DNA of 61,146 bases from Paenibacillus cisolokensis. GTDB taxonomy: Bacteria > Bacillota > Bacilli > Paenibacillales > Paenibacillaceae. The position numbers were made by a program, and so were the translations under genes. The stretch is taken from positions 1 through 61,146 of the forward strand of contig NZ_BOVJ01000006.1 in NCBI RefSeq assembly GCF_018403665.1, in the 5' to 3' direction. Numbering within the stretch: the stretch's first letter is position 1; each line of letters starts with the position of its first letter. Positions 57,238-61,146 of this stretch are shown here, one piece after another. The notes beneath the pieces are model-generated. The model searched no databases. It was not told where the DNA came from and was given only the letters and a program-made list of their open reading frames with translations.

Positions 57238-60123
57238 ATGGAGGAACGGAAGGCGCCGGAACGAAAGCCGCCAAGCGACCTGGCGGAGGCCGGTTCGGCA
57301 TGGAGAACGGGCGAAGCCGCTGCGTGTGAGGCGCCGGTCGAAGGCGCGGCGGAAGAGGCAGCTGCGGGCTGCGAGCCGGCCGACGGCGAAGCAAGGGCTG
57401 CCGAATCGGTCCGTGGGACGGGCAGAGGCGAAGCGGAGGAGGCAACTGTGGGCGTCGGGGAAGCCGTGCACGAAGTTGTTCCCGGTCGAGCGGCGGCTGT
57501 GCGCGCCACAGAGACGGCTGTGGGCGTCGGGGTGGAAGGAACAATAGGCGTACCGCTTCGATGGCTCGGAGCTACGCCCCGCCTGCGCGCGGGGACGACG
57601 TGGGGCGTGCCGTGGAAGCGGGGCGAGCTTCGCCGGGATGCTTTGTTTTCGCTCCGCTGTTCTGACGGAACTGATGTGCCGGTGCAAAGCTGGCCGACCG
57701 CTTTTTGGCCCGACGGCAGTGTGAAGTGGACGGCGCATGCGGCGGTATTCGGCCCGGCAGCGGCGGATTCCGGTTGGCGGCTGCTTGCCGGGGCGACCGG
57801 CAGTGAAGCTGACGGGAGGCTGAGGGTCACGGAGGACGCCGGCGAGGTGATCGTCGATACCGGCGTCATTCGCTGCCGGATCGGCCGCAGCGGACCGCTG
57901 GTCATCCGGGAAATCGCGAAAGAAGGCCGCATCGTCTGCTCGGGCGGACGGCTGGTTGGCATCCGGGAAGAACGCCATACCGCAGGCGGACGGAGGACGA
58001 CCGTCGAGGAGCCGTTCGCGGGCGAAGTCGAGCATGTTGCGGCAGAACAGAGCGGCCCGGTCCGGGCCGTTGTGAAGGTTACCGGGCGTCACGCGTCGGC
58101 GGACGGCGAGCGGCGGTGGCTGCCGTTTACCCTCCGGCTGTACTTCTATGCCGGCGTCGATTCGATTCGGCTCGTTCACACGTTCGTTTATGACGGCAAT
58201 CCGCACCAGGACTACATCAAAGGCATCGGCTTGTCGTTTGCGGTTCCGATGCGCGGACCGCTCTACAACCGGCATGTACGCCTCGCCGGCGATGACGGCT
58301 GGTTCGCCGAGTCGCCCAAGGGACTGGCGACATTCCGGACGCGCGGCCGTCACGAAGCACTTTACCGGGAACAGGCGGCCGGCCGCCCGATCGCATTCGA
58401 CGAGGCTGAGGACCGACCTTTCATCCGGATGCTGGAGGATTCGCCGGTATGGAACAGCTTCAAGCTGACGCAGTTGACGGCCGATTCGTATACGATTGCC
58501 AAGCGCACGGAGGAAGGCTGCGCCTGGATTCGTGCCGCATCCGGCAGGCGCGCCCGCGGCTTGCTGTATGCCGGCGGCGAAAGTGGCGGTCTTGCCGTCG
58601 GCAAGCGCGCTTTCTGGCAGAAGGCGCCCGCTTCGCTGGAAGCGGAAGCGCTTGCGGGGAACGAGGCGCTGCTTACCGCATGGCTGTGGTCCCCCGACGG
58701 CGCCGCGATGGATTTGCGCCATTATGATACGAAGACGCATGTACGGTCGTGTTACGAAGGAAGCGATGAGCTCAGGAGCACCCCTTACGGCATTGCGAAC
58801 ACGAACGAGTTGACGATTTGGTGCTGCGCAGAGACGCCTTCCCTCGACCGGCTGGACGACTATATCGATGAGAAGGAAGCGCCCTCCCTGCTTATCGCCG
58901 AGCCTTCCCGCTACCGCGATACCGGAGCGCTCGGCGTCCTGAGCTTGCCGTCGCGGGACACGCCGGCTAAGGCGAGAATCGAGGAGACGCTGGATGCGCT
59001 GCTCGCCTTTTACATGGAAGAGGTCGACCGCCGGGGATGGTACGGCTTTTGGGATTACGGCGACGTCATGCACAGCTACGACCCGGTCCGCCACGAGTGG
59101 CGCTACGACGTCGGCGGCTGCGCCTGGCAAAACACCGAGCTGGCGCCGAATATTTGGCTCTGGTACATGTTTCTGCGTTCCGGCCGGGAAGACGCGTTTA
59201 GGATGGCGGAAGCGATGACGCGGCATACGAGCGAGACGGACGCCTACCATATCGGGGAGTACAGCGGTCTCGGCTCGCGGCACAATGTGCTGCATTGGGG
59301 CTGCGGCTGCAAGGAAGCGCGTATTGCGATGGCGGGCCTTCATCGTTACTACTATTATTTGACCGCGGACGAGCGGATCGGGGACGTGATGGACGGCGTC
59401 AAGGACGCCGACTACGCCACTGCCTTCATCGACCCGATGAGGTCCTATTACCCGAAGGACGAATTTCCGACCCATACGCGCAGCGGTCCGGACTGGGCCG
59501 CGTTCTGCTCGAATTGGCTCGTGCAGTGGGAGCGCTACGAGGATGCCGGTTATCTGCACAAAATAAAAACAGGCATCGAGTGTTTGAAGCGGGCGCCGTA
59601 CCGTCTGCTGACGGGACCGGTGTTCGGATACGACCCGAAGAGCGGCAAGCTGTTCCATATGGGGCACGAAAATTATGACGGCCGCCATCTGATGATCTGC
59701 ATGGGCGGGGCGCAGGTGTGGATCGAGCTGGCCGGTCTGCTGGACGACCCCGAATGGTCCGACATGCTGGCGGAGTTCGGCGCATTTTATACGCTTCCGC
59801 GCGAAGAGAAGGCAAGGCGCACGAACGGGGAAATAACGGGCGAAAGCTGGGGGATCCCGATGCTGGCAACGTCGATGATGGCGTTCGCAGCGGCCCGTCG
59901 CGGCGAACGGGCGCTGGCGAAGGAAGCGTGGGGCTTGCTGCTTGGAGAATCCGGTCATTGGACGGTGCCGTATGCTCCGGCTGCCGTCGAAGTGCCGCGC
60001 CGGGAATATGTGCGCGCCATGTGGGAAATCCCGTGGATATCCACGAATACGGCGTCACAGTGGTCAATCAATGCGATCGTGTGCCTCGCGCTGATCGGCG
60101 AGTATTTGCCGGACGGCGTCTGA
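57238..60123 (+). CDS. yetA: YetA-like exo-rhamnogalacturonan lyase family protein
   Basis: A 961-residue protein with AAAGGAGGA 7 bases before ATG 57238. Residues 1-105 are a low-complexity Ala/Glu/Gly/Val-rich segment not expected in the family. The conserved part begins VPLRWLGATPRLRAGTTWGV. A RIFT-barrel/beta domain runs to about 520 (LRLYFYAGVDSIRLVHTFVY), then a helical toroid (YGFWDYGDVMHSYDPVRHEW, HYIGEY-like, GCGCKEARIAMAGLHRYYYY). Relatives are B. subtilis YetA, encoded beside lplABC, and exo-rhamnogalacturonan lyase-type enzymes. No signal peptide, so it acts on imported oligosaccharides. Confidence 0.82.
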   Translation: MEERKAPERKPPSDLAEAGSAWRTGEAAACEAPVEGAAEEAAAGCEPADGEARAAESVRGTGRGEAEEATVGVGEAVHEVVPGRAAAVRATETAVGVGVEGTIGVPLRWLGATPRLRAGTTWGVPWKRGELRRDALFSLRCSDGTDVPVQSWPTAFWPDGSVKWTAHAAVFGPAAADSGWRLLAGATGSEADGRLRVTEDAGEVIVDTGVIRCRIGRSGPLVIREIAKEGRIVCSGGRLVGIREERHTAGGRRTTVEEPFAGEVEHVAAEQSGPVRAVVKVTGRHASADGERRWLPFTLRLYFYAGVDSIRLVHTFVYDGNPHQDYIKGIGLSFAVPMRGPLYNRHVRLAGDDGWFAESPKGLATFRTRGRHEALYREQAAGRPIAFDEAEDRPFIRMLEDSPVWNSFKLTQLTADSYTIAKRTEEGCAWIRAASGRRARGLLYAGGESGGLAVGKRAFWQKAPASLEAEALAGNEALLTAWLWSPDGAAMDLRHYDTKTHVRSCYEGSDELRSTPYGIANTNELTIWCCAETPSLDRLDDYIDEKEAPSLLIAEPSRYRDTGALGVLSLPSRDTPAKARIEETLDALLAFYMEEVDRRGWYGFWDYGDVMHSYDPVRHEWRYDVGGCAWQNTELAPNIWLWYMFLRSGREDAFRMAEAMTRHTSETDAYHIGEYSGLGSRHNVLHWGCGCKEARIAMAGLHRYYYYLTADERIGDVMDGVKDADYATAFIDPMRSYYPKDEFPTHTRSGPDWAAFCSNWLVQWERYEDAGYLHKIKTGIECLKRAPYRLLTGPVFGYDPKSGKLFHMGHENYDGRHLMICMGGAQVWIELAGLLDDPEWSDMLAEFGAFYTLPREEKARRTNGEITGESWGIPMLATSMMAFAAARRGERALAKEAWGLLLGESGHWTVPYAPAAVEVPRREYVRAMWEIPWISTNTASQWSINAIVCLALIGEYLPDGV

Positions 60124-60126
60124 CGC

Positions 60127-61047
60127 TCAGTCGCCGTATTCCAGCATCACCTCGATATCCTGATCGTAATTGCCGAACCGGCGGCCGAACAGGCTGACGC
60201 CGCCGGGATGGCGGGCGTCCGCAGGAGATGCGATGCGCAGCGTTATTTCTTTGCGGGGCGCGATGCCGAGATCGGTTACGGTCACGTCGGACATGCGAAC
60301 ACCGTCGATGTACGAGCCGTCCTCGGACACCGTCACCGTCTTCAATAGCCCGTGCTGCGTCGACGAGAGCGGCCACCATGCAGGCGTATAGAGACCGCGC
60401 CTGCCGCCGAAGTCGCCGGGGCAGGTCCAGGTCAGCACCGGCGTGCCGTTCAGCGAGAAGGTGATGTCCGAAGGCCAATCCTCCCGGTAAGCAGGCGCTT
60501 CGGAACAAATTTCGAGCGAAATGCGGATCGTCTTCAGCCGCTGGCTGGCGAGCAAATAGTTCGGTATGCGGTATTCTACATAGCCGCTTCCGAACCAGAT
60601 GTGATCGGCCTTCACGTGTTCGGTATCGGCAAAATACCGCGGATCGTCCAACATGCCGATCAGCTTCTCGTGCGAGGTGAGGCCGCATGTCGGCTTCACG
60701 TCAAAGGCCGTATATTGGCCGACCGGAATCGAGACGGTCAGCCTGTCCGGATTGGACGAGGCTTCATCGCCTTCGTTCCGGAACAGAAGCGTCATTCGCT
60801 CGATCGCGAGCGTGCAGCGCTTCTGAATGCCCCGTTTGCCGGCCAGGTTTTCCGTCCGAATAATGCCGCACTCTTCCAGCTTCTGGACGTGCTTCGTCAC
60901 GATCGCCGAAGAGATACCGAGCGCGCGGGCCATATCTTTAATGTTCATCGGCTGTTCGCGAAGCATCTCGATCATCCGGACGCGCGTTTCCGAACCGAGG
61001 CACTCCAGTATAGGCAAATTGTCCAACGTTACGTTAAGCTCCGTCAT
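60127..61047 (-). CDS. ArsR-type HTH regulator with C-terminal beta domain
   Basis: A 306-residue protein. The winged helix-turn-helix is N-terminal: LGSETRVRMIEMLREQPMNI and KDMARALGISSAIVTKHVQK. The remaining 210 residues contain IPVGQYTAFDVKPTCGLTS and DITFSLNGTPVLTWTCPGDF, a beta-rich domain that probably senses a ligand. It is convergent with yetA, 3 bases between stops. The metal-binding Cys motif of classical ArsR is absent, so it likely regulates sugar use rather than metals. AGGAG precedes the start on the minus strand. Confidence 0.82.
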   Translation of the reverse strand: MTELNVTLDNLPILECLGSETRVRMIEMLREQPMNIKDMARALGISSAIVTKHVQKLEECGIIRTENLAGKRGIQKRCTLAIERMTLLFRNEGDEASSNPDRLTVSIPVGQYTAFDVKPTCGLTSHEKLIGMLDDPRYFADTEHVKADHIWFGSGYVEYRIPNYLLASQRLKTIRISLEICSEAPAYREDWPSDITFSLNGTPVLTWTCPGDFGGRRGLYTPAWWPLSSTQHGLLKTVTVSEDGSYIDGVRMSDVTVTDLGIAPRKEITLRIASPADARHPGGVSLFGRRFGNYDQDIEVMLEYGD

Positions 61048-61146
61048 GATTCCGCTCCTTTCCTAATTCCTATGGGCGATAAGCAAACCCGCGGCCGTTC
61101 GGCGTTTCGGGAAAGCGGCATACAGTCTGCAGTTGCAGATCAAAGT

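Noticed and set aside
57232-59958. Antisense 908-residue open frame opposite yetA
   Set aside because: High-GC shadow frame; the plus strand has a ribosome binding site, conserved motifs and operon context.

Overview
The window reads as chromosome of a spore-forming Firmicute, most likely Paenibacillaceae. The evidence is a sporulation sigma factor (sigK), a bacillithiol-type transferase (bstA), LplA/LplB/LplC-type ABC transporters with a transmembrane AraC regulator, and many LacI/ABC sugar-utilisation operons. No tRNA, rRNA or CRISPR array was seen.

Main discovery: sigK is split. Its first 66 codons lie at 19879-20076. The rest lies at 37801-38305, about 17.7 kb away, directly downstream of a large serine recombinase. 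Joining the halves at the TCAA shared by both ends rebuilds a canonical SigK of about 233 residues in frame. Both inner ends of the insert carry a 14-bp sequence in inverted orientation, so the excised circle would have a symmetric attP. This is a skin-type sigK intervening element, and its cargo is largely anti-phage defence: a PIN toxin-antitoxin pair, an HNH endonuclease, a Fic protein, a complete type I restriction-modification system (hsdM-hsdS-hsdR) and a Hachiman system (hamA-hamB).

Layout. 1-5.7 kb: transposase remnant, a small membrane protein, a secreted protein, an MBL-fold hydrolase, bstA, an aldo/keto reductase, a free-methionine-sulfoxide reductase and decayed fragments. 5.8-19.7 kb: one LacI-controlled regulon with three copies of the same operator. 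It encodes a glycosyltransferase, the LacI repressor, a sugar ABC transporter, a mannose-6-phosphate-isomerase-like protein, a ROK kinase, an SGNH hydrolase, a GH63-like hydrolase, a GH13_18 phosphorylase and glycerate kinase. Together these suggest uptake and breakdown of glucosyl- or mannosyl-glycerate compatible solutes. 19.9-38.3 kb: the sigK element. 38.5-44 kb: class II aldolase family protein, an orphan SsuA-like binding protein, a paralogue of an element gene, an MFS transporter and remnants. 44.1-49 kb: ABC transporter plus sulfatase operon behind a leader with a terminator hairpin. 49-50.1 kb: a possible sporulation promoter, a 28-residue membrane peptide and a DUF2935 protein. 50.3-61 kb: a pectin/rhamnogalacturonan-type locus (AraC, LplB, LplC, LplA, DUF1961, YetA) convergent with an ArsR-type regulator.

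Quality warning: some thirty reading-frame breaks in otherwise well-conserved genes are almost all explained by one missing base in a homopolymer run. They look like systematic sequencing or assembly under-calls rather than real decay. Coordinates below give the repaired gene span, and each break is named.
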